Below, piece by piece: positions 16,935 to 24,390 of a stretch of DNA of 42,764 nt. The DNA is from Candidatus Gastranaerophilales bacterium. Its GTDB lineage: Bacteria; Cyanobacteriota; Vampirovibrionia; Gastranaerophilales; Gastranaerophilaceae. The first letter of the stretch is position 1; every line of letters starts with the position of its first letter. The translations under genes and the position numbers were made by a program. The DNA lies in the NCBI GenBank assembly GCA_944322945.1, contig CALUQN010000023.1, positions 1 through 42,764 of the forward strand, written 5' to 3'. The notes beneath the pieces are model-generated. The model saw only the letters and a list, made by a program, of their open reading frames with translations, made no database searches and had not been told where the DNA came from.

Positions 16935-17459
16935 TTAATTTTCTACAGGCAGTCCCAGTCTTTGAAGCGGAATATAGTTAAAATAATAATCACATCCAAC
17001 ACTGTGGATATATGCTAAAACATCTTTATATTCAGGCTTTTTAAACCAATCATTCAGTATATAAATATATTCAACTTCAAAATTCAAAGAGGCTAATAAT
17101 CTTTTATATTGTTTCTTTTTAAAATCACATGTCTGCAGTTTTTCATCAACAGAACCGCCAACTTGTTGATATTTGCACTCAATAACAAAAAATGTATTAT
17201 TTAAAATCACATAAATTGAATCATCAGGAAGTAATTTTTTTGACAAATAATCCTGCCATTTTACACCATTTTTTTCTAAAAATCTGTATAAATCATGTTT
17301 TACAAAGATCATACCTACGAGCTTATCTTTAAAAAATACATTGTTTTCTTCATCAACTCTATAATTAGTTATGCCATTTAATAAAGTTTTTAAATCTGCT
17401 TTTGTTTCAAATACTAAACCTGTTGTAGTATTTCCTCCGCCAATACCGTCTTTAATCAT
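16935..17459 (-). CDS. Type II restriction endonuclease, PD-(D/E)XK (predicted)
   Basis: This 174-residue protein is the last gene of a three-gene restriction-modification cassette. A PD-(D/E)XK core is visible: PDD at 78-80, a hydrophobic strand, then ECK at 94-96 (catalytic Asp79/80, Glu94, Lys96). It is followed by QQVGGSVDEKLQTCDFKKKQ, in which the GSVDEKLQT string recalls a group of small type II nucleases. It is much shorter than DpnII/MboI endonucleases (about 280-290 residues) and shows no obvious similarity to them, although both methylases are DpnII-like. The ATG shares a base with the methylase stop (TAATG), indicating translational coupling. Cleavage at the site protected by the two methylases, probably GATC, is inferred. 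Confidence 0.7.
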   Translation of the reverse strand: MIKDGIGGGNTTTGLVFETKADLKTLLNGITNYRVDEENNVFFKDKLVGMIFVKHDLYRFLEKNGVKWQDYLSKKLLPDDSIYVILNNTFFVIECKYQQVGGSVDEKLQTCDFKKKQYKRLLASLNFEVEYIYILNDWFKKPEYKDVLAYIHSVGCDYYFNYIPLQRLGLPVEN

Positions 17460-18298
17460 TAATAATTCCTCACTAAAACTTCCGTAATCTTTCCTCTGCC
17501 GTTACCGTTAGCATTTATAGCACGAGAAGCAAAAACTTTTTTAATTTCATAATTTGAATATAATTCATTTACAAGTTTTGTATCAGAGTTAGAAAGCATA
17601 AACATTACGCCTTTATTGTCCAATTCGTCGCAAACATCTCTTAGTTTAAACTGCATATCAAGGTCAAAACCGTCTTTGGTGTAAGAAGTAAAACTGGATG
17701 TCTCATTCAGCGGAACATAAGGCGGATCAAAGTAAACAAAATCACCTTTTTGAACTTTATTTAGAATTTCTGAAAAATCAGCACAACAAATTTCTGTATT
17801 TTTCAATAATTTAGAACAATTAACTAAGTTTTCAGCATCAACAATTCTGGGATTTTTGTAATTCCCGAACGGCACATTAAACTGACCTTGTGAATTTACA
17901 CGATACATCCCGTTGAAACAGGTTCTGTTCAAATAAATAAACCTGCTTGCCTTTTGAATATCTGATAATTTATTGTATTTTTCAGTCCTATCAAGATTTC
18001 TTATTTTCAGAAAATACTCTTTGGAAACTTTATGTTTGTTCAGATCCTCAATTAATTCATAAACATCATCCCGAACGACCGTGTATAAATTTATTAACTC
18101 TTCATTCATATCAGAGATATAGCCGTTTTGAGGCTGCAATTCAAAAAACAACGCACCGCCTCCGATAAACGGTTCAAAATATCTGTTATAAGTTTCAGGC
18201 ATATTTTTAAGAAGTTCAAACATCAGTTGGCGTTTTCCGCCAACCCACTTGACTATAGGATATGTTTCCTCTTTTAACTTCTCAAGTGCTACTGCCAT
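17459..18298 (-). CDS. DNA adenine methylase, D12 class (DpnM/Dam-like)
   Basis: This 279-residue alpha-class N6-adenine methyltransferase has motif X KWVGGKRQL (17-25), the SAM-binding FEPFIGGGALFFEL (41-54) and the catalytic DPPY (191-194). Between them lies the segment IYLNRTCFNGMYRVNSQGQF followed by NVPFGNYKNP, which is highly characteristic of the Dam/DpnM branch; most members of that branch modify GATC. The C-terminus (INANGNGRGKITEVLV) also fits DpnM-like proteins. It protects host DNA from the partner nuclease. The start overlaps the upstream methylase by 10 bp. By eye the cassette is at least as AT-rich as its neighbours, and it keeps a normal density of GATC sites while the rest of the window is depleted. 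Confidence 0.9.
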   Translation of the reverse strand: MAVALEKLKEETYPIVKWVGGKRQLMFELLKNMPETYNRYFEPFIGGGALFFELQPQNGYISDMNEELINLYTVVRDDVYELIEDLNKHKVSKEYFLKIRNLDRTEKYNKLSDIQKASRFIYLNRTCFNGMYRVNSQGQFNVPFGNYKNPRIVDAENLVNCSKLLKNTEICCADFSEILNKVQKGDFVYFDPPYVPLNETSSFTSYTKDGFDLDMQFKLRDVCDELDNKGVMFMLSNSDTKLVNELYSNYEIKKVFASRAINANGNGRGKITEVLVRNY

Positions 18299-19092
18299 TT
18301 TAGTTCCTTATTTGAAAATTGCTGTTCAAATCTTTTAATTGAAAGGTCTAAAAATTCCTGTTCTAGGTCTATACCAATAAACTTTCTTCCTAACTTTAAC
18401 GCCATTATACCAGTTGTTGAACTTCCTGTGAATGGATCAAGAATTAAGTCTTCCTTGTTAGTAGAGGCAAGGATTATCCGTCTTAACAATTCTAAAGGTT
18501 TTTGGGTAGGGTGTTTACCGAAAACTTTTTCTGAGGGTTTTGGAGTTCCTATTGCCCAAACGGAGCGCATTTGTTTGTCAGGTTTCTTGATAAAATCTTC
18601 ACTCCAGCTGCCATTTTTCATTGCTTCATAGTTAAAAGTATGCTTGGAATTATTGTCTTTCTTTGCCCATAGCAGTGTTTCATGGCTTGCGGTAAAATAT
18701 CTGCAGCTCATATTGGGTGAGGCATTTGGCTTAAACCAGCAAATGTCATTTAAGATTTTAAAACCAGCTTTTTGGAGTGCAAAACCACAAGCATAAATAG
18801 AATGATATGTTCCTGAAATCCATATAGTACCGTTAGGTTTTAAAACTCTTTTACAGGCATTAATCCAGGTCTGGTGAAATTTGAAATCTTCTTCAATACC
18901 CTTACTCTCATCCCATTTGCCTTTATTCACAGAAACAACTTTCCCCGCATGGCAGGTAATTCCGCCATTAGATAACATATAAGGCGGATCCGCAAAAATC
19001 ATATCAACAGATTCAGGAGTTGCCCGATTTAAAATCTCAATACAATCACCATGAAATAAGGTTATATCATCCTTTTCATAAACCTTTTGCAT
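18289..19092 (-). CDS. Second adenine methylase, DpnA-like (beta class)
   Basis: This methyltransferase of 267 residues has the catalytic motif early (FADPPYMLSNGG, then KVVSVNKGKWDES) and the SAM-binding motif late (LILDPFTGSSTTGIMALKLG, then RKFIGID), the permuted beta-class order. The DPPYxLSNxG...GKxVSVxKGxWD string is typical of DpnA, the second methylase of DpnII-type systems, which in Streptococcus also methylates single-stranded DNA and so protects incoming transforming DNA. The frame is open to 19101 (ATG), but a TATAAT at 19100-19105 overlaps that codon. ATG 19092, 7 nt after the -10, is the likelier start. It is the first gene of the cassette, so methylation would precede cleavage. 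Confidence 0.87.
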   Translation of the reverse strand: MQKVYEKDDITLFHGDCIEILNRATPESVDMIFADPPYMLSNGGITCHAGKVVSVNKGKWDESKGIEEDFKFHQTWINACKRVLKPNGTIWISGTYHSIYACGFALQKAGFKILNDICWFKPNASPNMSCRYFTASHETLLWAKKDNNSKHTFNYEAMKNGSWSEDFIKKPDKQMRSVWAIGTPKPSEKVFGKHPTQKPLELLRRIILASTNKEDLILDPFTGSSTTGIMALKLGRKFIGIDLEQEFLDLSIKRFEQQFSNKELKWQ

Positions 19093-19099
19093 AATAATC

Positions 19100-19105
19100 A
19101 TTATA
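19100..19105 (-). promoter_or_regulatory. -10 box of the restriction-modification operon
   Basis: Consensus TATAAT read on the minus strand, 7 nt before the ATG at 19092, so the mRNA would be leaderless or nearly so. No good -35 is visible at 16-18 bp, which would make the promoter weak or activator-dependent. Confidence 0.4.
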
Positions 19106-19155
19106 GTATAAAAATGTTGGATAATTATTTGATGGATTCAAACTTTTTCTCCTTT

Positions 19156-19170
19156 TTTACAAATTGTAAA
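19156..19170. promoter_or_regulatory. Palindrome upstream of the phosphate genes
   Basis: TTTACAA-A-TTGTAAA, perfect 7-bp arms around one base, 67 bp before the DUF47 start in a short intergenic region. This is a plausible operator for a dimeric repressor controlling the DUF47-pit operon; the AT-rich context means chance is possible. Confidence 0.35.
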
Positions 19171-19237
19171 TAAATACTATGCAAAGGGCTATGTTTTAAG
19201 TATGCTATGCGTGAGTATGAATAAGGAGATTAATCCC

Positions 19238-19879
19238 ATGCCTAAATTTAATTTGATGTCTTATATTATGCCGCCTGAAGACAAGATGTTTTTCTCTTAC
19301 TTTCAGGATAGTGCCGAAATTTGCAGAAAATCTGCTTGTCTATATGACAATATCATGCATAACCAGCTCACCGATGAGTATAAAGAAAAAGCGCTTAAAT
19401 ACAAGAAAAAAGGTAAACTATCTTATAAAGCTATCCTTAAACAATTGAACAAAAGCTTTATAACCCCGCTCGAAAGAGAAGATATTCAAACTATTGCTGT
19501 TCAATTAAATAAAATTAATAAAAAAATCATTAAAGCCTGTCTGAATTTGGAAGTGTACAGATTAAACAAATACACTGATGAAATGAAAGAACAGGCTTTA
19601 ACTTTGGTTCAGGCTACCGAAAAACTCGGAGAAATCGTTAAAATCTTCAAAAAAGTATCCGATGTCGAAAAAATCACTAAATTGAATATCGAAATGAAAG
19701 AAATAGAAGCCCACGGAGATGAAATCCACCGTCGCGCAATGAGCAACCTTTTCTCCGGCAAATACGAAGCCCTCGAGGTTATCAAGCTGAGAGATATGTA
19801 TAAAGAAATTGAAAATGCCTTTGACGCTTGCTTCTATGTCACTGATACCATCTTGAATGTTGTATTAAAACAATCGTAG
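19238..19879 (+). CDS. DUF47 / PhoU-like partner of Pit
   Basis: This all-helical protein of 213 residues (MPKFNLMSYIMPPEDKMFFSYF...) has the DUF47 pattern: a long helix with paired charged positions, HGDEIHRRAM-type conserved residues (AHGDEIHRRAMSNL) and a C-terminal ALEVIKLRDMYKEIENAFDA segment. DUF47 proteins are PhoU relatives encoded next to PiT transporters and thought to regulate them. The ATG at 19238 was chosen because AAGGAG lies 9 nt before it; the longer frame from 19202 would place that site inside the gene. The transporter starts 7 bp after the stop. Confidence 0.9.
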   Translation: MPKFNLMSYIMPPEDKMFFSYFQDSAEICRKSACLYDNIMHNQLTDEYKEKALKYKKKGKLSYKAILKQLNKSFITPLEREDIQTIAVQLNKINKKIIKACLNLEVYRLNKYTDEMKEQALTLVQATEKLGEIVKIFKKVSDVEKITKLNIEMKEIEAHGDEIHRRAMSNLFSGKYEALEVIKLRDMYKEIENAFDACFYVTDTILNVVLKQS

Positions 19880-19886
19880 GTAATTT

Positions 19887-20903
19887 ATGAGTATAACAAT
19901 ATTACTTTTAATAGCAGTGGTTGCAATTGCTCTGGTATTTGAATTTATAAACGGTTTTCATGACTGTGCAAATGCTATTGCGACAGTAGTTTCTACAAAA
20001 GTACTATCTCCTAAACAGGCAGTTTTGTTCGGCGCAAGTTTGGAATTTATCGGTGCTCTCACCGGGACACATGTTGCAAAAACTATCGGCTCCGGGATTG
20101 TTAATGCGGAAATGATTACTCTTACAGTAATTTTCTGCGCTCTTCTGGCTGCAGTTTTATGGAACCTGTTCACATGGTGGCTCGGGCTTCCGTCAAGCTC
20201 CTCCCACGCTCTAATCGGCGGACTCCTCGGCGCTACTATTGTTAAAGCCGGTGTTGACGCAGTACACGTTCATACCTTAATGGACAAGGTTATTATCCCG
20301 ATGTTTACATCACCCGTTCTAGGTTTTTGCGCTGGTTTTACATTGATGCTTCTTCTGGCATGGACTATCCTTATCACAAGGGTTCATCCTGATAAAGTTA
20401 ATAAAAAATTCAGAAAACTCCAGCTTCTCTCCTCCGGTTTAATGGCGCTCAGCCACGGTTCAAACGACGCACAAAAAACAATGGGGATTATTACGCTGGC
20501 GCTTCTGGCTGGCGGAGTCCTCCACAAAAGTCCGGGCGGAGATTTTGAAATCCCTGTTTATGTAATTATCATCTGCGCAATGACTATGGCTGCAGGCACT
20601 ATGAACGGCGGATGGAAGATTATCAAAACTATGGGGCATAAAATTATACGCCTTAAACCAATCCACGGTTTTGCCGCTGAAACTTCAGCCGCAGGCTTGA
20701 TTTTGACCGCTTCTCACTTTGGTATTCCGCTGAGTACAACTCACGTTATTTCAACCGCAATTATGGGGGTCGGCTCTACTCTCCACGCCCACGCCGTCAA
20801 GTGGAATATCGTAGGTAATATCGTTACTGCCTGGGTTTTGACTATCCCTGCATGTATGATTATTTCTTCTGTTATTTATTTTCTGATTTACAAAATATTC
20901 TAG
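19887..20903 (+). CDS. pit: Inorganic phosphate transporter, PiT family
   Basis: This 338-residue inner-membrane protein has about ten transmembrane helices. The two inverted halves each carry the family motif: FINGFHDCANAIATVVSTKV near residue 20 and LMALSHGSNDAQKTMGI near residue 190, the Asn-Asp pairs lining the transport path. The paired helical hairpins GLPSSSSHALIGGLLGA and GIPLSTTHVISTAIMGVG complete the signature. PiT proteins import metal-phosphate complexes with protons or sodium. It is coupled to the DUF47 gene upstream, and the metallo-hydrolase gene starts 8 bp downstream, so a three-gene operon is likely. Confidence 0.95.
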   Translation: MSITILLLIAVVAIALVFEFINGFHDCANAIATVVSTKVLSPKQAVLFGASLEFIGALTGTHVAKTIGSGIVNAEMITLTVIFCALLAAVLWNLFTWWLGLPSSSSHALIGGLLGATIVKAGVDAVHVHTLMDKVIIPMFTSPVLGFCAGFTLMLLLAWTILITRVHPDKVNKKFRKLQLLSSGLMALSHGSNDAQKTMGIITLALLAGGVLHKSPGGDFEIPVYVIIICAMTMAAGTMNGGWKIIKTMGHKIIRLKPIHGFAAETSAAGLILTASHFGIPLSTTHVISTAIMGVGSTLHAHAVKWNIVGNIVTAWVLTIPACMIISSVIYFLIYKIF

Positions 20904-20911
20904 GCTGATTG

Positions 20912-21664
20912 ATGATAAAAATTACTGTCCTTGTCGAAAATAATTCAAGAATAGATAACTATCTGCTCGCTGAGCCGGCGTTGAGTGTATTGCTCGAAGT
21001 TGAAAATAAAAATATTCTCTTTGACACCGGCTACAGTGATGTGTTTTTGAAAAATGCCGAAAAGTTAAATGTTGATTTGTCAAAAGTCTCCGATATTGTG
21101 ATATCCCACGGGCATAATGACCACACAAGGGGGCTTTCCTTTTGGAATTTGAAAAATAAAAATATTAATCTGATTGCACATCCGAATATTTTTGATGAAA
21201 AAATTGGGGAAGATAAAATCCACTATGGCTGCCCTGTTTCTAAAGAACAGCTTGAAGAAAATTTTAACGTTATATTGACCGGCAAGCCTTATTTTTTGAC
21301 AGAAAATATTTGTTTTCTCGGTCAGATAGAAAATAATAATAGCTGCGACATTGATGATTCCGCGCTGGTTTACAAGACCGCGGACGGGTTAATCATAATC
21401 ACAGGCTGTTCTCACTCCGGTATAATTAATATTATCAATTACGCAAAAAAAGTCACCGGTATCAACAAAATTTTTGCGGTTTTTGGCGGCTTTCATCTGG
21501 TTAATAAAACAGACGATGAAATTGAAGCAATCGCTGATTTTTTACAAAATGAAAATATAAAATACCTATATCCCTGCCATTGCTGCAATCTTAATTCAAA
21601 AATTATACTCGCTAAATATTGCGATATTAAAGAAGTTTGCACGGGCGATGTAATTTGTTTATAA
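20912..21664 (+). CDS. Metallo-beta-lactamase fold hydrolase
   Basis: This 250-residue protein has the metal-binding motif SHGHNDH (His66, His68, Asp70, His71) after the strand NILFDTG. A later GCSHSG carries the third His, and FGGFHL plus PCHCC supply further ligands near the C-terminus. The overall order fits the COG1237 group of MBL-fold hydrolases (related to the dihydropterin-type phosphate synthase annotation), whose true substrate is often unknown. The ATG at 20912 was preferred over an in-frame TTG three bases earlier. It follows pit by 8 bp, so a role in phosphate-ester metabolism is possible but unproven. Confidence 0.85.
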   Translation: MIKITVLVENNSRIDNYLLAEPALSVLLEVENKNILFDTGYSDVFLKNAEKLNVDLSKVSDIVISHGHNDHTRGLSFWNLKNKNINLIAHPNIFDEKIGEDKIHYGCPVSKEQLEENFNVILTGKPYFLTENICFLGQIENNNSCDIDDSALVYKTADGLIIITGCSHSGIINIINYAKKVTGINKIFAVFGGFHLVNKTDDEIEAIADFLQNENIKYLYPCHCCNLNSKIILAKYCDIKEVCTGDVICL

Positions 21665-21724
21665 AACTAGCAAAAAAAATTTTTTTCATATTTTATAACA
21701 GTAACTTACAACTTGGAGAAAAAA

Positions 21725-22039
21725 ATGATACCAGCTGCCGGCAGCAATATTACCCCGTCATTTACCGGATTTTATAAAGTAAAAGGTACCGCAAAAGAAC
21801 TAAAACCGCTTTTGGAACCAATAAAAGATGCAAAGCCGGATTGCTTTGTATTCTTTAAGGATAGATCAAAGTGGAACAGAACGCTTTATATTTTGACAGG
21901 CAGGCATACAGATAAATTTGTGAAGAAAATCGGAATGGCTGAAGATTTTATGGAGTTTAAAGAGCATATCGAGAAATATCTTGGTGAAAAAGCAGTCAAA
22001 GTAAAATTGAAAAAACTCAAAAAATATCTGCAAATATAA
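21725..22039 (+). CDS. Small conserved-looking protein, function unknown
   Basis: This 104-residue, Lys-rich basic protein is not one I recognise. It starts MIPAAGSNITPSFTGFYKVK. The short PSFTGFYKV string resembles the leader ANVSFGANP seen in the radical-SAM protein at 14188. The rest alternates strands and helices (DCFVFFKDRSKWNRTLYILT) and ends in a Lys-rich helix. GGAG lies 5 nt before the ATG; the in-frame TTG at 21713 would waste that site. It has no signal peptide, cysteine pair or membrane helix. Confidence 0.6.
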   Translation: MIPAAGSNITPSFTGFYKVKGTAKELKPLLEPIKDAKPDCFVFFKDRSKWNRTLYILTGRHTDKFVKKIGMAEDFMEFKEHIEKYLGEKAVKVKLKKLKKYLQI

Positions 22040-22056
22040 ATCCCCAAATATAATGT

Positions 22057-22085
22057 TTGCCGCAAAGAGCTTAGTGTGATATAAT
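22057..22085 (+). promoter_or_regulatory. Promoter of the DUF2971 gene, predicted leaderless
   Basis: TTGCCG (22057-22062), a 17-bp spacer, then extended -10 TGA-TATAAT (22077-22085). Exactly 6 nt (CGGGTT) separate it from the ATG at 22092, so transcription should start at the A of the codon. The -10 to ATG spacer nearly matches that of the TPR gene (CGGGGT). Confidence 0.6.
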
Positions 22086-22091
22086 CGGGTT

Positions 22092-23009
22092 ATGATTGAT
22101 TACGACAGTTTGCTGGAAAAAATTCCTAAAGTCAGAAAAATTCTTGATGACGGGTCAGAAGAATCTTTGTATCATTACACAAAGCCCGAAAAGCTTTTAA
22201 GCATACTGGAATCCGGTACAATAAGGTTTTCTAATGCACTATTTTTGAACGATAAAGAAGAAGTTACCTATTCTTACCGGCTGATAGGCAATCTTATTGA
22301 CGAAATGCCCGAGCTCAATCCTGATTTGTTTTCAAAAATTAAAGAACACTTTTACCACCGCTACAAAAATATTATTGACGGCGACGACAGTTCCGGCAGC
22401 AAGTACGAATTTTATACAATTTCTTTTTCCACGGATAACGACAATCTGACGCTGTGGAATAATTATTCAAAAGGTCAGACATATACCGGTTACAACATCG
22501 GTTTTTGCAAAAAAGACCTTATTGCAGATATGGAAAAGCAGGGTTTTCCTTCTGTTTACGGCAATATTATCTATAACAGAGAAACACAGCTGACTATTCT
22601 GAAAATGATTTTCGAAAAATGGAACAAACAATTTGAAAAGGTTGCCCTCGCTCGTAAATCTCAAAAAAATGATGACAAAAAACTCGATATTCTTTTTGAA
22701 CTGATTGATATTTTGAGCGTAATCAGTTTATTTTTCAAAAACCCGCACTTCAAAGACGAAAAAGAATATAGGATAATTTTTATAAATAATTTCCGGAATG
22801 ACGCGTTTAAGCAGACAAAAATTTTTGAGAAAAACGGGCTGTTTGTGCCCTATATAGAATATAAATTCCGTAAACGCACGGTAGATTCAATCAACATCGG
22901 ACCGACTCTTGAAGAGAATATTTTCTACACAAGCACATGTCGTATGCTTGCCAATTTCGGGTATGAAAAAAAGAAAATTAACCGCTCTAAAATTCCGCTC
23001 AGATATTAA
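22092..23009 (+). CDS. DUF2971-like protein
   Basis: This 305-residue protein has an N-terminus (LYHYTKPEKLLSILESGTIR, then FSNALFLNDKEE) that is the usual DUF2971 signature: an HYT start, an ISILxSxxI helix and a ND-x-E turn. It continues FYTISFSTDNDNLTLWNNYS and GYNIGFCKKDL. A conserved EYRIIF segment lies near residue 235. DUF2971 proteins have no established activity; they turn up in accessory and defence islands, and the pattern loosely recalls ADP-ribosyl-transfer folds. The ATG has no ribosome site but is placed exactly at the predicted transcription start. It converges on the CoA-transferase gene with a 4-bp gap. Confidence 0.7.
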   Translation: MIDYDSLLEKIPKVRKILDDGSEESLYHYTKPEKLLSILESGTIRFSNALFLNDKEEVTYSYRLIGNLIDEMPELNPDLFSKIKEHFYHRYKNIIDGDDSSGSKYEFYTISFSTDNDNLTLWNNYSKGQTYTGYNIGFCKKDLIADMEKQGFPSVYGNIIYNRETQLTILKMIFEKWNKQFEKVALARKSQKNDDKKLDILFELIDILSVISLFFKNPHFKDEKEYRIIFINNFRNDAFKQTKIFEKNGLFVPYIEYKFRKRTVDSINIGPTLEENIFYTSTCRMLANFGYEKKKINRSKIPLRY

Positions 23010-23013
23010 ATTC

Positions 23014-23700
23014 TTAATCTATTTCCATATATTTTAAATCAGGGCTTACAGTAAAATCAGCTGTCGTTGAATTTTTAATATCTTCTACCGTGTACATCGG
23101 GTTAATTTCCGTAAGGAGAAGACCGGTTGGCATGACTTTTAACACACAACGCTCGGTGATAATCAAATTAACTTCCCTGTATGCAGTGAGCGGAAGATTA
23201 CATTTTTTGACTATTTTAATCTGATCTTTAGAAAGATGTTCCATTGCAACAATAACTTTTTTAGCCCCGACGATTAAATCCATAGAGCCGCCCATCCCCG
23301 GAACGAATTTCCCCGGAATACACCAGCTTGCAAGACTTCCCTCTTCATCAACCTGAAGTGCTCCAAGAACCGTTGCATCAATATGCCCGCCTCTCATCAT
23401 AGTGAAAGCCATAAGTGCATCATAAAAACAAGCTCCGTAGTTAGCCTCTACAAGACCTCCGCCGGCGTTTATAATTCTTGTATCAAAATCCGGTCCGCTC
23501 TGGCTTTTGCCAAGCCCGAGGATTCCGTTTTCAGATTGGAATATAACATTTTTTTCTGATGGAACATAATTGGCAACTTCTGTCGGCAAACCGATGCCGA
23601 GAGTCACTACATCACCGTCTTCAAACTCTTTTGCTGCGCGTTTTGCGATAATTGTACGGATTTGTTCTTTTGTTAAATTTTGTTCAAGCATCGCTTCCAT
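23014..23700 (-). CDS. CoA-transferase family I, subunit B (AtoA-like)
   Basis: This protein of 229 residues has GIGLPTEVANYVP, the catalytic-glutamate motif SENGILG (Glu57), FDTRIINAGGG and MGGSMDLIVGAKKVIVAMEH, a standard beta subunit of 3-oxoacid/acetate CoA-transferase. The Glu carries the thioester intermediate that moves CoA between an acyl-CoA and a carboxylate. ATG 23700 was chosen because it follows the alpha-subunit stop by one base and a GGGAGGGAG ribosome site; an upstream extension to 23724 overlaps the alpha gene. Together with subunit A it could interconvert acetoacetyl-, butyryl- or acetyl-CoA; the exact pair is not readable. Confidence 0.92.
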   Translation of the reverse strand: MEAMLEQNLTKEQIRTIIAKRAAKEFEDGDVVTLGIGLPTEVANYVPSEKNVIFQSENGILGLGKSQSGPDFDTRIINAGGGLVEANYGACFYDALMAFTMMRGGHIDATVLGALQVDEEGSLASWCIPGKFVPGMGGSMDLIVGAKKVIVAMEHLSKDQIKIVKKCNLPLTAYREVNLIITERCVLKVMPTGLLLTEINPMYTVEDIKNSTTADFTVSPDLKYMEID

Positions 23701-23701
23701 C

Positions 23702-24355
23702 CTATTCTTCTCCCTCCCGTACAACTATATAATCCACAAATAACCCCGGTATAACAACTTCATTAGGCTCAAGGCAGTCTACAAGCTCATCTGCCTGCAC
23801 GATAACAGTGTTTGCAGCAGTTGCCATAACCGTGTTTAAATTTCTTGTCGTTCCGTAAAAAGATACATTGCCGAACTTGTCGACTTTTGTGCCGTAAATC
23901 AAGGCGAAATCAGCGCCGAGCGGTTTTTCAAAAATAAATTTTTTATCGTCGATTACAACGGTTTTGCCGTGTTTTTCAAGGTCAGTTCCAACGCCTGTCG
24001 GTGTCAAAACACCGCCCAAACCTGCGCCGTGTGCACGTATTTTTTCTATCAAAGTACCCATTGGAACAAGTTCAACTTCCAATTCACCATCGTGCATTTG
24101 TCTGCCGCTTTCCGGATTTGTGCCGATATGCGCTGTGATAATCTTTTTAGCCTGTTTGTTTACTATAAGTTTTCCCTTATCAGTCTGCGGGAATGATGTA
24201 TCGTTGCAAATAAGCGTAAGTTCTTTGGTATTTTGTTCCACAAGCGCGTCAATTAATTCATCAGGCGCCCCGCAGCTCAAAAATCCTCCAAGCATTACGG
24301 TTGACCCGTCTTTTATTAAACTTACCGCTTCTTTTGCTGATACTACATTTTTCAT
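23702..24355 (-). CDS. CoA-transferase family I, subunit A (AtoD-like)
   Basis: The 217-residue alpha subunit opens with KEAVSLIKDGSTVMLGGFLS and CGAPDELIDALV (the GGFxxxG oxyanion-type loop). It then has ICNDTSFPQTDKGKLI, GTNPESGRQMHDGELEVELV and LGADFALIYGTKVDKFGNV, all normal for the family. The start at 24355 (MKNVVSAKEA) follows CAGGGAT by about 9 nt; an upstream in-frame ATG at 24385 is less well placed. It sits 35 bp downstream of the CoA-disulfide reductase gene and directly before subunit B on the same strand, so the three genes form a probable operon of CoA metabolism. Confidence 0.92.
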   Translation of the reverse strand: MKNVVSAKEAVSLIKDGSTVMLGGFLSCGAPDELIDALVEQNTKELTLICNDTSFPQTDKGKLIVNKQAKKIITAHIGTNPESGRQMHDGELEVELVPMGTLIEKIRAHGAGLGGVLTPTGVGTDLEKHGKTVVIDDKKFIFEKPLGADFALIYGTKVDKFGNVSFYGTTRNLNTVMATAANTVIVQADELVDCLEPNEVVIPGLFVDYIVVREGEE

Positions 24356-24390
24356 AAATAAATCCCTGCGCTTTCTTATCTTCAATTTTA

